64,000 nt of DNA from Streptococcus infantis (lineage in GTDB: Bacteria; Bacillota; Bacilli; Lactobacillales; Streptococcaceae): contig NZ_JYGT01000010.1 in the NCBI RefSeq assembly GCF_000960085.1, positions 1 through 64,000 of the forward strand. Reading direction: 5' to 3'. Position 1 is the stretch's first letter; every line of letters starts with the position of its first letter. Positions 28,360-40,641 of the stretch are shown here, piece after piece. The translations under genes and the position numbers were made by a program. The notes beneath the pieces are model-generated. The model had not been told where the DNA came from. It saw only the letters and a list, made by a program, of their open reading frames with translations, and did not search any database.

Positions 28360-30978
28360 ATGAAACAATTATCTAGTGCACAAGTCCGCCAAATGTGGCT
28401 TGATTTCTGGGCTACAAAAGGCCACTCAGTAGAACCATCTGTTAGCTTGGTTCCAGTAAACGACCCAACACTTTTGTGGATCAACTCAGGGGTTGCCACT
28501 CTTAAGAAATACTTTGATGGAACCATCATTCCTGAAAACCCACGTATTACCAATGCTCAAAAGGCTATCCGTACCAATGATATTGAAAACGTAGGGAAGA
28601 CTGCTCGTCACCATACTATGTTTGAAATGTTGGGGAACTTCTCAATCGGGGATTACTTCCGTGACGAAGCCATTACGTGGGCTTATGAGCTTTTGACAAG
28701 TCCTGAATGGTTTGACTTCCCTAAAGACAAACTTTACATGACTTACTATCCAGATGACACAGATTCATACAACCGCTGGATCGAAGTGGGAGTAGATCCA
28801 AGTCATTTGATCCCAATCGAAGACAACTTCTGGGAAATCGGTGCGGGGCCTTCTGGACCAGATACAGAAATCTTCTTTGACCGTGGTGAAGCCTTTGACC
28901 CAGAAAATATCGGTCTTCGTCTGCTTGCAGAAGATATCGAAAACGACCGTTACATCGAAATCTGGAACATTGTATTGTCACAATTTAATGCTGATCCAGC
29001 TGTACCTCGTAGTGAGTACAAGGAGTTGCCTCACAAGAACATTGATACGGGTGCTGGTTTAGAGCGTTTGGTGGCGGTTATCCAAGGGGCTAAGACAAAC
29101 TTTGAAACAGACCTCTTCATGCCAATTATCCGTGAAGTTGAGAAATTGTCTGGTAAGGTTTACGACCAAGATGGCGACAACATGAGCTTCAAGGTCATTG
29201 CAGACCACATCCGTTCTCTTTCATTCGCTATTGGGGACGGTGCTCTTCCTGGAAATGAAGGTCGTGGTTATGTCCTTCGTCGTCTTCTCCGTCGTGCCTC
29301 TATGCATGGTCAAAAATTGGGCATCAACGAGCCTTTCCTTTATAAACTCGTTCCAACTGTTGGAAAAATCATGGAAAGCTACTACCCAGAAGTGCTTGAA
29401 AAACGTGACTTTATCGAAAAAATCGTCAAGAGCGAAGAAGAGTCATTTGCTCGTACCCTTCACTCAGGTCAACACTTTGCAGAAACAATCGTAGCAGACT
29501 TGAAAGAAAAAGGTCAAACGGTTATCGCTGGTCAAGACGTCTTCAAATTGTACGATACATACGGATTCCCAGTAGAATTGACAGAAGAAATCGCTGAAGA
29601 AGCTGGTATGACGGTTGACCGTGAAGGTTTTGAAGCAGCCATGAAGGAACAACAAGAACGTGCGCGTGCATCTGCTGTTAAAGGCGGATCTATGGGTATG
29701 CAAAATGAAACCCTTCAAAACATCACTGTTGAGAGTGTCTTCAACTACAATGCTAGTCAATTGCCTTCTAAGTTGGTGGCTATCGTAGCGGACAACGCGG
29801 AAGTAGAAGCTGTATCTGAAGGAACAGCGTCACTGATCTTTGCAGAAACACCATTCTACGCTGAAATGGGTGGACAAGTTGCGGACCACGGTCAAATCAT
29901 GGATGCTGCAGGAAATGTCGTAGCGACTGTAACAGACGTTCAAAAAGCACCAAACGGACAAGCATTGCACACCGTTGAAGTTCTTGCTCCTCTTGCTTTG
30001 AACCAAGAATACATCTTGGCAATTGATACGAATCGTCGTCTTCGTGTCATGAAGAACCACACAGCCACTCACTTGCTCCATGCAGCCCTTCACAATATCC
30101 TTGGTCACCACGCCACTCAGGCGGGATCTCTGAATGAGGTAGAATTCCTTCGCTTTGACTTCACTCACTTCCAAGCGGTAACGCCTGAAGAATTGCGCGC
30201 TATTGAACAACAAGTCAATGAGAAGATTTGGGAAGCCATTGCAGTGGAAACTGTTGAGACTGATATTGATACAGCTAAAGAAATGGGAGCTATGGCCCTC
30301 TTTGGTGAGAAATATGGTAAGGAAGTCCGTGTTGTCACTATCGGGAACTACTCAGTGGAACTCTGTGGTGGTACCCACGTAGGTAACACTTCTGAAATTG
30401 GCCTCTTCAAGATTGTCAAAGAAGAAGGGATTGGATCAGGAACTCGTCGTATCTTGGCTGTGACCGGTAAGGAAGCCTTTGAAGCTTATCGTGAACAAGA
30501 AGACGCTCTGAAATCAGTCGCAGCAACCTTGAAAGCACCTCAACTCAAGGAAGTACCTCACAAGGTGGAAGGTCTTCAAGAACAACTTCGTCAATTGCAA
30601 AAAGAAAATGCAGAATTGAAGGAAAAAGCAGCAGCAGCGGCAGCAGGCGATGTCTTCAAGAAAGTTCAAGAAGCAAACGGCCACCGTTACATTGCCAGCC
30701 AAGTATCTGTATCAGATGCAGGTGCCCTTCGTACCTTTGCGGATAACTGGAAACAAAAAGACTACTCTGATGTGCTTGTTCTTGTCGCAGCCATCGGTGA
30801 TAAAGTGAATGTCCTTGTAGCCAGCAAGACAAAAGATGTGCATGCAGGTAATGTGATCAAAGAATTGGCTCCAATCGTTGATGGACGTGGTGGTGGTAAA
30901 CCAGACATGGCCATGGCAGGAGGAAGCAACCAAGCGAAAATCCAAGAATTATTGGATGTAGTAGCAGGTAAATTGTAA
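28360..30978 (+). CDS. alaS: Alanyl-tRNA synthetase
   Basis: The 872-residue class II enzyme has the catalytic core (residues about 1-460, e.g. [15 protein letters not shown]), the editing domain with the metal-site [12 protein letters not shown] and [13 protein letters not shown], and the C-terminal DHHA1 region. Its length is normal. It charges tRNA-Ala and hydrolyses mischarged Ser or Gly. Expression is controlled by the T-box at 27665-27838. Confidence 0.98.
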   Translation: MKQLSSAQVRQMWLDFWATKGHSVEPSVSLVPVNDPTLLWINSGVATLKKYFDGTIIPENPRITNAQKAIRTNDIENVGKTARHHTMFEMLGNFSIGDYFRDEAITWAYELLTSPEWFDFPKDKLYMTYYPDDTDSYNRWIEVGVDPSHLIPIEDNFWEIGAGPSGPDTEIFFDRGEAFDPENIGLRLLAEDIENDRYIEIWNIVLSQFNADPAVPRSEYKELPHKNIDTGAGLERLVAVIQGAKTNFETDLFMPIIREVEKLSGKVYDQDGDNMSFKVIADHIRSLSFAIGDGALPGNEGRGYVLRRLLRRASMHGQKLGINEPFLYKLVPTVGKIMESYYPEVLEKRDFIEKIVKSEEESFARTLHSGQHFAETIVADLKEKGQTVIAGQDVFKLYDTYGFPVELTEEIAEEAGMTVDREGFEAAMKEQQERARASAVKGGSMGMQNETLQNITVESVFNYNASQLPSKLVAIVADNAEVEAVSEGTASLIFAETPFYAEMGGQVADHGQIMDAAGNVVATVTDVQKAPNGQALHTVEVLAPLALNQEYILAIDTNRRLRVMKNHTATHLLHAALHNILGHHATQAGSLNEVEFLRFDFTHFQAVTPEELRAIEQQVNEKIWEAIAVETVETDIDTAKEMGAMALFGEKYGKEVRVVTIGNYSVELCGGTHVGNTSEIGLFKIVKEEGIGSGTRRILAVTGKEAFEAYREQEDALKSVAATLKAPQLKEVPHKVEGLQEQLRQLQKENAELKEKAAAAAAGDVFKKVQEANGHRYIASQVSVSDAGALRTFADNWKQKDYSDVLVLVAAIGDKVNVLVASKTKDVHAGNVIKELAPIVDGRGGGKPDMAMAGGSNQAKIQELLDVVAGKL

Positions 30979-30980
30979 TC

Positions 30981-31013
30981 AAAAAATACCTATCCATTTG
31001 GATAGGTATTTTT
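30981..31013 (+). terminator. Terminator of the alaS transcript
   Basis: The stem aaaatacctatcc with ggataggtatttt, a 4-nt loop and trailing T. Confidence 0.9.
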
Positions 31014-31070
31014 CTATATTAAGCTCATTTTAATTCACAATTTGCTTGATATAACCTTTAATAATTTGAG

Positions 31071-31099
31071 TTGCCTTTTTAATAGCGAGATTATATAAT
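31071..31099 (+). promoter_or_regulatory. Probable promoter of the SPFH/zinc-ribbon gene
   Basis: TTGCCT (31071-31076), 17 bp and TATAAT (31094-31099). The leader to ATG 31173 is about 65 nt. Confidence 0.6.
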
Positions 31100-31172
31100 A
31101 TAAATATAATTTTAAGTAAGAAAATAAGATTTGACTGATTATAATTTTTGAAAACTATAAAAAGGAGAAACC

Positions 31173-32216
31173 ATGGCTTTAAAAATGTTTGATGTTATTC
31201 GATACGAAGGAGAAGATACTAGAAATATACTTGCTTGGAGACATCCTAAAACGGATATTAAATCTGGTTCAACATTTATTGTTAACCCTAGCCAATGTGC
31301 AATATTATTTTCAAATGGGAGAGAATTAGCTAGATTTAATGCAGGAAAGCATAAGATTGAAATCTCTGATACACAGTTATTGGATGAATTTAAATCCTTT
31401 GTCAGCGGTGGTGTTTTACAGAATTCATCAAATCTATGGTTCGTAAATTTGTATGATTTACAACCCATTGGTTGGGGAACTCCTTCAGCTATTTTAGTAC
31501 GAGATCCAGAGACTGATATTCCTGTCGAATTGAAATTACATGGAAATTTTGTTCCTCGAATTGTAAACTTGGGAGCTTTTATATTGGAATTTATGCCAAG
31601 TCAGCCTGATCTTATTACAGTAGATATTTTTCAAAAACGTTTTAGGCAAGCTACCATTGGACTAATTAGTTCAGCTATTTCAAAAGTTGTCTATAGTAAT
31701 CAGATTGCTGTTATTGATATTGAAATGCACAGCAATGAAATTGGGCTAGAACTATCTAAGATTTTAGAGGATCACTTTGATAAGTATGGTATTCGTATTG
31801 AAGAATTTAATATTGAGTCTCTAAAAGTTAATCAAGAATGTCAGGGATATAAAGATATTTTCAAATTCCATAAACAAATTGTAGATGCTAAAATTAAGAC
31901 CGCAAGTCGAGATATTGAAGGATATACCTATCAGGAGGAGCGAAAATTTGATATTCTAGAAGAAGCAGCGAAAAACGAAAATTCTAATGGAAAACTAATG
32001 GGAGTAGGTATGGAAGTCGCTATGGGGCTTGGAATAGGAGCTAAACTTAACAACCTTGTAGGAAATATCGAAGGAGTTAATCAAGCTAATGGTAGTTACG
32101 AGCAGAATCAATCCGATTCAAGTGAAGAGGTTGTTTTAGCTAAGTTCTGTAGTCAATGTGGGACTGAATTTTCTGAAGAAGCTAAGTTTTGTTCTAATTG
32201 TGGTCAACCTAGATAG
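31173..32216 (+). CDS. SPFH-domain protein with C-terminal zinc ribbon (YdjL/virion-core-protein type)
   Basis: The 347 residues include an SPFH/Band-7-like domain (about 25-240; the conserved start DVIRYEGED, VNPSQCAILFSNG) and, after a Ser/Asn-rich linker, a double-Cys zinc ribbon near the C-terminus (CSQCG ... CSNCG). Such proteins are annotated as virion core protein homologues; the function is not known. It precedes three membrane-protein genes, two with zinc ribbons. Confidence 0.85.
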   Translation: MALKMFDVIRYEGEDTRNILAWRHPKTDIKSGSTFIVNPSQCAILFSNGRELARFNAGKHKIEISDTQLLDEFKSFVSGGVLQNSSNLWFVNLYDLQPIGWGTPSAILVRDPETDIPVELKLHGNFVPRIVNLGAFILEFMPSQPDLITVDIFQKRFRQATIGLISSAISKVVYSNQIAVIDIEMHSNEIGLELSKILEDHFDKYGIRIEEFNIESLKVNQECQGYKDIFKFHKQIVDAKIKTASRDIEGYTYQEERKFDILEEAAKNENSNGKLMGVGMEVAMGLGIGAKLNNLVGNIEGVNQANGSYEQNQSDSSEEVVLAKFCSQCGTEFSEEAKFCSNCGQPR

Positions 32217-32322
32217 AGTTTAAATTTTAAAATAAAATGTGGTATGAAATATACATATGTCTTAAAAATCTTTATAATATTTTGATTCCATCATGTTTCT
32301 AATCCCAATCATTAGCTTATTT

Positions 32323-32357
32323 TGGGAGTTCTGTTTGTTTCAGAGTTCCCATTTTTT
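32323..32357 (+). terminator. Terminator after the SPFH gene
   Basis: The stem tgggagttct (32323-32332) with agagttccca (32342-32351, two G-U pairs) is followed by TTTTTT. Confidence 0.7.
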
Positions 32358-32481
32358 ATACTGATACATATGTATTCTTTGTTTGAACATTAAATTTATG
32401 GAATTGTATCAATGTAGAAGGAAAATTATAAAAACTAGACAGTTAAACAGTTAGGAAATTTATTATAGGAGGATATTGAGA

Positions 32482-32769
32482 ATGTATCAAGTATTTCGTT
32501 TCTTAAGTTTAATATTTATGGGTTTGACAAGTGGAATCTTTTTTATTTCTTTATGGGCTGTTACTTTATTTCTCGAACATGGTGAACCAATTTCTTCAAT
32601 ACTAATTCCTGTTACATTCTCATTATCAGGTTTCTTTCTATCTGCATTTACATATTATAGTTTTGGTGTTTTAGAAAATATAAAAATTAAAGTCAAAGCC
32701 TTGGATGCGATATATGGTGGGAAAGCACTATATAGTGATTATCTAGCAACTAAAGGAGAAAATCAGTGA
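32482..32769 (+). CDS. Small membrane protein of unknown family
   Basis: This 95-residue protein has two predicted membrane helices (about 8-30 and 40-60) and a basic C-terminal tail. ATG 32482 is selected because AGGAGGA (32467-32473) precedes it by 8 nt; the earlier TTG at 32476 is too close to the RBS. It overlaps the start of the next gene by 4 bp, so these form a coupled pair. I do not recognise the family. Confidence 0.7.
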   Translation: MYQVFRFLSLIFMGLTSGIFFISLWAVTLFLEHGEPISSILIPVTFSLSGFFLSAFTYYSFGVLENIKIKVKALDAIYGGKALYSDYLATKGENQ

Positions 32770-33407
32770 AGAATTATTTTAAAAATAATTGGAAAGGTAT
32801 CCCTCGTTGGTTTTTTTCCAATATCTTCATACTAGGATTTTTAATACTATCACTAGCTATCTTTGCTCTCGAAGATGAACCAACTAATGTTATTTTAAAA
32901 AATCTTGATTTTATACTCTTGGGGAAGGCTATCGGGATTCCTATTATTATAAGTTTAGTGTTTTTAGCATTCCAAAATTTTTCTTATGTCGTTATTGCCT
33001 TAATTATTTTATTTTTATTCCGAGAAACAATTAAAGATTCCTGCTCCTTGAAAAAGTTGAAACAGAAGCATCTACTTCAAATGCTTGTTTTAATTAGTTT
33101 TTCTTCACTTTTTGAACTAGAAAAATCCAGGGAATGGACTATTCGATTTTTATTTCTTTTAATCCCTTGGTATATGCTTAATTTGATTGTGATTTTGATC
33201 CTAACTTACCGAGAATCAAAGAGAGAAGAGGAAGTTAAGAAACAAAGACAGATTCAAGCACTATTCTCCTTATTTGAGAAGCATAAGATTCATAAAAATA
33301 CCTATCCTGTTATTTGTCCTTCATGTAGTGGGGGGAATTTGCTTGACTTAGGTCAGGGTAAATCATGTGATTATTGTGGTGCATGGTTATCTAGAAAGGA
33401 AGTATAA
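32766..33407 (+). CDS. Membrane protein with C-terminal zinc ribbon, unknown function
   Basis: The 213-residue product starts at GTG 32766, overlapping the previous gene. Four hydrophobic segments fill residues about 15-150, then a short charged stretch, then a Cys4 zinc ribbon at the end (CPSCSGGN ... CDYCGAW). The next gene starts one base after its stop. Cytoplasmic zinc-ribbon tails on membrane proteins usually bind partner proteins or nucleic acids; nothing more can be said. Confidence 0.75.
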   Translation: MKNYFKNNWKGIPRWFFSNIFILGFLILSLAIFALEDEPTNVILKNLDFILLGKAIGIPIIISLVFLAFQNFSYVVIALIILFLFRETIKDSCSLKKLKQKHLLQMLVLISFSSLFELEKSREWTIRFLFLLIPWYMLNLIVILILTYRESKREEEVKKQRQIQALFSLFEKHKIHKNTYPVICPSCSGGNLLDLGQGKSCDYCGAWLSRKEV

Positions 33408-33863
33408 ATGAGACGCTATCGTTTAATGATATCAAAATTTGTTTATCCGCTAGTATCTTTCATTTGTATTGTTTCGGGATTGAAATTTTATCAGTCCATA
33501 GATAAGGAAATAAGATGGTTATTAGGAAAGAAAGAAGGATTGCTTCACGATTTCTACTTTATGTGGCTTTTGATAGTTACAATTTTATTCATATTATTTT
33601 TCTTATTTATTGTCATATCATTTATTTTATTTTTAATACAACCAAGGATGAAACAATATAATAAAAGTTTGATGACAGTTCTTGAATTTGAAGAACTTGA
33701 AGAAGATGTTATAGAAACAAAGGGAAAAGTATTACAAGATCAATTATCTTATAGATTATCAGCAAAACGGGCCTACTGTCCTAATTGTCATACATCAACA
33801 GATGGAGTAATTGGAACTAACTTAACTTGTGAAAACTGTGGTGAAACATTTATCGTTTCTTAA
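33408..33863 (+). CDS. Membrane protein with C-terminal zinc ribbon, unknown function
   Basis: The 151 residues have two membrane helices (about 10-30 and 45-75), a charged linker and a C-terminal Cys4 zinc ribbon (CPNCHTS ... CENCGETF). The design resembles the preceding gene although the helices differ. It is the last gene of the 32482-33863 set, followed by the terminator at 33906-33939. Confidence 0.75.
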   Translation: MRRYRLMISKFVYPLVSFICIVSGLKFYQSIDKEIRWLLGKKEGLLHDFYFMWLLIVTILFILFFLFIVISFILFLIQPRMKQYNKSLMTVLEFEELEEDVIETKGKVLQDQLSYRLSAKRAYCPNCHTSTDGVIGTNLTCENCGETFIVS

Positions 33864-33905
33864 TAAGAGTTTGATATATTTTATTTGAACTGATTTTTAT
33901 ATGAT

Positions 33906-33939
33906 AAAAAGCAACAACTTAATAAGTTGTTGCTTTTTT
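33906..33939. terminator. Bidirectional terminator between convergent genes
   Basis: The 15-bp perfect stem aaaaagcaacaactt / aagttgttgcttttt has a 3-nt loop with T-runs on both strands. Confidence 0.9.
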
Positions 33940-33956
33940 GAGAATGATCTTTATTT

Positions 33957-35390
<1,434 letters not shown>

Positions 35391-35487
35391 CTAAAAATTC
35401 TTTCAATTTAGCAACAGCTCTATTTTTCAACAAAAAAAGCCAACATTTTTATGAGGTTAGTTTTATTAAAAGAGTCCTATCAAAGTA

Positions 35488-35496
35488 TGGTATAAT
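35488..35496 (+). promoter_or_regulatory. Extended -10 promoter of pyrD
   Basis: TGgTATAAT at 35488-35496, 36 bp before the pyrD ATG; the RBS ggaggaat lies between. Confidence 0.65.
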
Positions 35497-35531
35497 AATG
35501 GAGATATAAAGGAATCTGGAGGAATGGAATC

Positions 35532-36467
35532 ATGGTATCAACTAAAACACAAATTGCTGGTTTTGAATTTGATAATTGCTTGATGAATGCGGCAGGAGTT
35601 GCTTGTATGACCATTGAGGAATTGGAAGGTGTTAAAAACTCAGTAGCAGGAACCTTTGTCACTAAAACAGCAACCTTGGAATTTCGTCAGGGAAATCCTG
35701 AACCACGTTATCAAGATGTTCCACTAGGTTCTATTAACTCGATGGGACTCCCAAATAATGGTTTAGACTATTACTTAAACTATCTATTGGAATTACAAGA
35801 AAAAGAACCAAACCGTACCTTCTTTTTATCATTAGTTGGAATGTCTCCAGAGGAGACTCACACTATTTTGAAAAAGGTGCAAGAGAGTGATTTTCGTGGT
35901 CTAACTGAACTCAATCTCTCATGTCCAAATGTTCCTGGTAAACCACAGATTGCCTATGACTTTGAAACTACAGATCGTATCTTATCAGAAGTCTTTGAGT
36001 ATTTTACAAAACCTCTAGGAATTAAGCTTCCACCTTATTTTGATATTGTACATTTTGATCAAGCAGCAGCTATTTTTAACAAATATCCACTTAAGTTTGT
36101 CAATTGTGTCAACTCTATCGGAAATGGTCTTTATATTCAAGATGAGTCAGTCGTGATTCGTCCAAAGAACGGCTTTGGTGGAATCGGTGGAGAATACATC
36201 AAACCTACTGCCCTTGCAAATGTCCATGCTTTCTATCAACGCTTAAATCCAGAAATCCAAATCATTGGAACTGGTGGGGTGCTTACAGGACGTGATGCTT
36301 TTGAACATATTTTATGTGGTGCTAGCATGGTGCAGGTAGGAACTACTCTTCATAAAGAAGGTGTAGGTGCTTTTGAACGTATTACTAAGGAACTCAAAGA
36401 AATTATGGCGGAAAAAGGTTATGAAAGTCTGGATGATTTCCGTGGTAAATTGAATTATATTGATTAA
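35532..36467 (+). CDS. pyrD: Dihydroorotate dehydrogenase, class 1A
   Basis: The 311-residue FMN enzyme oxidises dihydroorotate to orotate using fumarate. The active-site loop carries the class 1 cysteine in [30 protein letters not shown] and [10 protein letters not shown] are the FMN-site regions. Its size and sequence match the monofunctional 1A type of lactococci and streptococci. It is transcribed singly, followed by holA with a 29-bp gap. Confidence 0.95.
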   Translation: MVSTKTQIAGFEFDNCLMNAAGVACMTIEELEGVKNSVAGTFVTKTATLEFRQGNPEPRYQDVPLGSINSMGLPNNGLDYYLNYLLELQEKEPNRTFFLSLVGMSPEETHTILKKVQESDFRGLTELNLSCPNVPGKPQIAYDFETTDRILSEVFEYFTKPLGIKLPPYFDIVHFDQAAAIFNKYPLKFVNCVNSIGNGLYIQDESVVIRPKNGFGGIGGEYIKPTALANVHAFYQRLNPEIQIIGTGGVLTGRDAFEHILCGASMVQVGTTLHKEGVGAFERITKELKEIMAEKGYESLDDFRGKLNYID

Positions 36468-36496
36468 ATAAAAGAGAAACTAAAAAGAAAGGAGAA

Positions 36497-37537
36497 ATGA
36501 TGCTAGCAATAGAAGAAAGCCAAAAGCTATCTTTATCAAATTTACCTAGTTTGACCTTGTTTACAGGCGCTGATCAAGGACAGTATGAAGTCATGAAAAC
36601 TCAGGTGCTAAAGCAAATCGGCTACGATTCTGCTGATTTGAACTTTGCTTATTTTGATATGAAAGAAGTAGACTACAAAAGCTTGGAACTAGAGCTGGTC
36701 AGTCTTCCTTTCTTTGCGGATGAAAAAATTGTTATTTTAGATCATTTTCTCGATATAACGACAGCTAAAAAACGCTATCTATCTGATGATGAACTTAAAT
36801 CTTTTGAAGACTATCTGGAAAATCCTTTACCTTCTAGTAAACTAGTCATTTTTGCTGAAGGGAAGTTGGATAGTAAGAGACGTTTGGTCAAATTGCTCAA
36901 GCGCGATGCGAAGGTTTTTGAAGCCATCGAGCCAAAAGAGCAAGAAATACGAGCTTATTTTCAAAAGTGGGCTCAAGAATTAGGACTGACTTTTGCTGGA
37001 AAGTCCTTTGAACAGTTGCTTATCAAGTCTGGTTTTCAGTTCAGTGAAATTCAGAAAAATCTACTCTTCTTACAGGCCTACAAGGATAATGGTGATATTA
37101 CAGAAGAAGACATTGTTGAAGCCATACCAAAGACTTTGCAGGATAATATCTTTGATTTAACCCAATTGATTTTGGGGAAGAAAATTGATCAGGCACGTGA
37201 TTTAGTCAAAGATTTGACCTTGCAGGGAGAAGATGAGATTAAACTGATTGCCATAATGCTGGGGCAGTTCAGACTCTACACACAGGTTAAAATTTTGCAA
37301 GAGTCTGGTCAGACAGAATCTCAGATGGTCAGCAGTTTAGGTCACTATCTTGGTCGCAATCCTAATCCTTACCAAATCAAATTTGCCCTTCGTGACACAC
37401 GAGGATTATCCTTGAAATTCTTACAGGATTCCATTCGTTATCTCATCCAGGCGGATTACCAAATTAAGACAGGAGTTTACGAGAAAAGCTACCTATTTGA
37501 GAAGGCTTTATTGCAGATTGCTAGCCAGTCGAATTGA
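36497..37537 (+). CDS. holA: DNA polymerase III subunit delta
   Basis: The 346-residue protein of the clamp-loader complex contains a degenerate AAA+ domain (N-terminal; FTGADQGQYEVMK) and the HolA C-terminal collar domain (RYLIQADYQIKTGVYEKSYL). It opens the beta clamp. ATG 36497 follows GAAAGGAGAA; the following ATG at 36500 is an alternative. It is a single-gene unit beside pyrD. Confidence 0.93.
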   Translation: MMLAIEESQKLSLSNLPSLTLFTGADQGQYEVMKTQVLKQIGYDSADLNFAYFDMKEVDYKSLELELVSLPFFADEKIVILDHFLDITTAKKRYLSDDELKSFEDYLENPLPSSKLVIFAEGKLDSKRRLVKLLKRDAKVFEAIEPKEQEIRAYFQKWAQELGLTFAGKSFEQLLIKSGFQFSEIQKNLLFLQAYKDNGDITEEDIVEAIPKTLQDNIFDLTQLILGKKIDQARDLVKDLTLQGEDEIKLIAIMLGQFRLYTQVKILQESGQTESQMVSSLGHYLGRNPNPYQIKFALRDTRGLSLKFLQDSIRYLIQADYQIKTGVYEKSYLFEKALLQIASQSN

Positions 37538-37606
37538 GCAAATAACTTGAAAAAATAGGTTGTTTGCGTTATCATTTTTATATAAAAAGAAAAAGAGGTA
37601 TTACAG

Positions 37607-38212
37607 ATGGCTATTATCTTACCAGATCTTCCATACGCTTACGATGCATTGGAACCATACATTGATGCTGAAACAATGCACTTGCACCATGACAAACACC
37701 ACCAAACATACGTAAACAACGCAAATGCAGCTCTTGAAAAACACCCTGAAATTGGGGAAGACCTTGAAGCTTTGCTTGCTGACGTAGAGTCTATCCCAGC
37801 TGATATCCGCCAAGCACTTATCAACAACGGTGGTGGACACTTGAACCACGCTCTTTTCTGGGAATTGATGACTCCTGAAAAAACAGCTCCATCAGCTGAA
37901 CTTGCAGCAGCAATCGATGCAACATTTGGTTCATTTGAAGAATTCCAAGCAGCCTTCACTGCAGCAGCAACTACTCGTTTCGGTTCAGGATGGGCTTGGT
38001 TGGTAGTCAACAAAGAAGGTAAGCTTGAAGTGACTTCAACTGCAAACCAAGACACACCAATCTCAGAAGGTAAGAAACCAATCTTGGGCTTGGACGTTTG
38101 GGAACATGCTTACTACGTAAAATACCGCAACGTTCGTCCTGACTACATCAAAGCTTTCTTCTCAGTAATCAACTGGAATAAAGTAGACGAGCTTTACGCA
38201 GCAGCTAAATAA
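37607..38212 (+). CDS. sodA: Manganese superoxide dismutase
   Basis: The 201-residue protein has the metal ligands of Fe/Mn SOD: His in [10 protein letters not shown], His in [11 protein letters not shown], and the Asp and His of [13 protein letters not shown]. Mn type is inferred from the GGG/HLNH and streptococcal context. It removes superoxide in the cytoplasm. It follows holA and ends before a terminator. Confidence 0.96.
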   Translation: MAIILPDLPYAYDALEPYIDAETMHLHHDKHHQTYVNNANAALEKHPEIGEDLEALLADVESIPADIRQALINNGGGHLNHALFWELMTPEKTAPSAELAAAIDATFGSFEEFQAAFTAAATTRFGSGWAWLVVNKEGKLEVTSTANQDTPISEGKKPILGLDVWEHAYYVKYRNVRPDYIKAFFSVINWNKVDELYAAAK

Positions 38213-38222
38213 TATTGAACAT

Positions 38223-38267
38223 AACACCTTTTGGTTAGAAATTTATCTAATATGAAAGGTGTTTTTT
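38223..38267 (+). terminator. Terminator of sodA
   Basis: The stem aacaccttt (38223-38231) with aaaggtgtt (38255-38263), with an inner stem, is followed by T. Confidence 0.82.
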
Positions 38268-38327
38268 GTTTGCTTGGATTAGAAGTGACTGTCTCATGAT
38301 TTTCCTTTGTTGGATAGGCTTGATTTA

Positions 38328-38336
38328 TGGTATAAT
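38328..38336 (+). promoter_or_regulatory. Extended -10 promoter of the LysR regulator operon
   Basis: TGgTATAAT (38328-38336) lies 27 bp before the chosen ATG 38364. Confidence 0.65.
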
Positions 38337-38363
38337 GATAAGATAGAAATCGAAGGAGAAATC

Positions 38364-39272
38364 ATGAATATTCAACAATTACGCTACGTTGTGGCTATTG
38401 CTAATAGTGGCACTTTTCGTGAAGCAGCTGAGAAGATGTACGTTAGCCAACCCAGTCTATCTATTTCTGTAAGAGACCTGGAAAAAGAGCTCGGCTTCAA
38501 GATTTTTCGTAGAACTAGTTCTGGAACTTTCCTTACTCGTCGCGGTATGGAATTTTATGAAAAGGCACAAGAGTTAGTTAAAGGATTTGATGTTTTCCAG
38601 AACCAGTATGCCAATCCTGAAGAGGAAAAGGATGAGTTTTCAATAGCCAGCCAGCACTATGATTTCTTGCCACCAACCATTACAGCTTTTTCGCAACAAT
38701 ACCCTGAATATAAGAATTTCCGTATTTTTGAATCTACAACTGTTCAGATTTTGGATGAAGTAGCCCAAGGACATAGTGAGATTGGGATTATTTACCTCAA
38801 TAATCAAAACCAAAAGGGAATCATGCAACGGGTTGAAAAGTTAGGTCTTGAAGTAATTGAGTTGATTCCTTTCCAAACGCATATCTATCTACGTGAAGGA
38901 CATCCCTTAGCCAAGAAAAAAGAGTTGGTTATGGAGGATTTGGCAGATTTACCAACAGTTCGATTCACACAAGAGAAGGATGAATATCTCTATTACTCAG
39001 AAAACTTTGTGGATACAAGTGCCAGCTCTCAGATGTTTAACGTAACAGACCGAGCTACTTTAAATGGAATTCTTGAAAGAACAAATGCTTATGCGACTGG
39101 TTCGGGATTCTTAGATAGCGATAGTGTGAATGGAATCACCGTTATTCCACTAAATGATAATCTCAATAATCGCATGGTTTATGTGAAACGTGAAGAAGTA
39201 GACTTGAGCCAAGCGGGAACCTTATTTGTAGAAGCTATGCAAGAGTATTTTGATCAGAAGAGGAAAGCATGA
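38364..39272 (+). CDS. LysR-family transcriptional regulator (CpsY/MtaR-like)
   Basis: From ATG 38364 after AAGGAG the protein has 302 residues: N-terminal helix-turn-helix ([22 protein letters not shown]) and a C-terminal effector-binding domain. The upstream 19 residues of the open frame lie in the promoter. Linkage before lspA-rluD is typical of streptococci. Related CpsY/MtaR proteins control methionine supply; this is inferred from position and resemblance, not proven. Confidence 0.85.
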   Translation: MNIQQLRYVVAIANSGTFREAAEKMYVSQPSLSISVRDLEKELGFKIFRRTSSGTFLTRRGMEFYEKAQELVKGFDVFQNQYANPEEEKDEFSIASQHYDFLPPTITAFSQQYPEYKNFRIFESTTVQILDEVAQGHSEIGIIYLNNQNQKGIMQRVEKLGLEVIELIPFQTHIYLREGHPLAKKKELVMEDLADLPTVRFTQEKDEYLYYSENFVDTSASSQMFNVTDRATLNGILERTNAYATGSGFLDSDSVNGITVIPLNDNLNNRMVYVKREEVDLSQAGTLFVEAMQEYFDQKRKA

Positions 39273-39730
39273 AAAAAAGAGGACTAGTAGTATGGATTAT
39301 AGGATCCTTAATCCTATTCGACCAATTGGTAAAGTCTTATGTTGTTAAGACTATTGCTCTTGGTGAAATCAAGTCATGGATCCCAAATCTAGTTAGTTTA
39401 ACCTATCTGCAAAATAGAGGAGCTGCCTTTTCGATGCTCCAAGATCAACAGTGGTTTTTTGCAGTGATTACCCTGGTAGTCATGGTTGGAGCCATCTGGT
39501 ATCTTCATAAGCATATAGAGGATTCCTTCTGGACAGTCTTTGGATTGGTCTTGATTATTGCAGGTGGCCTTGGGAACTTTATCGATCGCATCAGTCAAGG
39601 ATTTGTCGTGGATATGTTCCACTTAGACTTTATCAATTTCGCGATTTTCAATGTAGCCGATAGTTATCTGACTGTAGGAGTAGTTGTGTTATTGTTTGCA
39701 ATGCTAAAAGAGGAAATGAATGGAAATTAA
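39269..39730 (+). CDS. lspA: Lipoprotein signal peptidase (signal peptidase II)
   Basis: The 153-residue protein has four membrane helices. The catalytic region includes [32 protein letters not shown] and [15 protein letters not shown] with the two aspartates (DR and ADS). It cleaves prolipoproteins after lipid attachment by Lgt (3061). It overlaps the LysR gene by 4 bp and rluD by 11 bp. Confidence 0.95.
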   Translation: MKKRGLVVWIIGSLILFDQLVKSYVVKTIALGEIKSWIPNLVSLTYLQNRGAAFSMLQDQQWFFAVITLVVMVGAIWYLHKHIEDSFWTVFGLVLIIAGGLGNFIDRISQGFVVDMFHLDFINFAIFNVADSYLTVGVVVLLFAMLKEEMNGN

Positions 39731-40610
39731 AATTGAAACAGGCGGTATACGTTTAGATAAGGCTTTGTCTGATTTGACAGAACTGTCCCGTAGTCTCGCC
39801 AATGAACAAATCAAGTCTGGTCAGGTATTGGTCAATGGACAGGTAAAAAAAGCTAAGTACTCGGTTCAAGAAGGGGATGTTATCACTTATCAAGTTCCAG
39901 AACCAGAAGTTTTAGAGTATGTGGCTGAAGATATTCCCTTAGAGATCATTTATCAAGATGAGGATGTAGCAGTGGTTAACAAGCCTCAAGGGATGGTTGT
40001 TCATCCAAGTGCTGGTCATACCAGTGGTACCTTGGTTAATGCCCTCATGTACCATATCAAGGACCTATCAGGCATCAATGGTGTATTGCGTCCAGGGATT
40101 GTCCATCGTATTGATAAGGATACTTCAGGTCTCTTGATGATTGCTAAAAATGATGAAGCGCATATGGCACTGGCTCAAGAATTGAAGGATAAGAAGTCTC
40201 TTCGAAAGTATTGGGCTATTGTTCACGGTAATCTTCCAAATGATCGTGGAGTCATTGAAGCGCCAATCGGACGTAGTGAAAAAGACCGCAAGAAACAAGC
40301 TGTGACTGCAAAAGGGAAACCAGCAGTGACACGTTTCCAAGTTTTGGAACGCTTTGGTGATTATACATTGCTGGAATTACAACTGGAAACAGGACGTACT
40401 CACCAAATTCGTGTCCATATGGCTTACATCGGTCATCCTGTTGCTGGAGATGAGGTTTACGGCCCTCGTAAAACCTTGAAAGGTAATGGGCAATTTCTAC
40501 ATGCCAAAACTCTAGGTTTTACCCATCCTAGAACTGGTGAAACTATGGAATTTACTTCCGATATCCCAGCTATCTTTAAAGATACTTTGAAAAAACTTCG
40601 AAATAACTAA
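39720..40610 (+). CDS. rluD: 23S rRNA pseudouridine synthase RluD
   Basis: The 296 residues have an N-terminal S4 RNA-binding domain and the pseudouridine synthase catalytic loop with the Asp in [19 protein letters not shown], plus [20 protein letters not shown]. It forms pseudouridines 1911, 1915 and 1917 of 23S rRNA in the family. It ends in a terminator shared with ffh on the other strand. Confidence 0.95.
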   Translation: MEIKIETGGIRLDKALSDLTELSRSLANEQIKSGQVLVNGQVKKAKYSVQEGDVITYQVPEPEVLEYVAEDIPLEIIYQDEDVAVVNKPQGMVVHPSAGHTSGTLVNALMYHIKDLSGINGVLRPGIVHRIDKDTSGLLMIAKNDEAHMALAQELKDKKSLRKYWAIVHGNLPNDRGVIEAPIGRSEKDRKKQAVTAKGKPAVTRFQVLERFGDYTLLELQLETGRTHQIRVHMAYIGHPVAGDEVYGPRKTLKGNGQFLHAKTLGFTHPRTGETMEFTSDIPAIFKDTLKKLRNN

Positions 40611-40612
40611 AC

Positions 40613-40641
40613 AAAAAAAGGACTCAACTGAGTCCTTTTTT
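40613..40641. terminator. Bidirectional terminator between rluD and ffh
   Basis: The hairpin ggactc-aact-gagtcc with A- and T-runs on both sides serves both strands. Confidence 0.85.
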
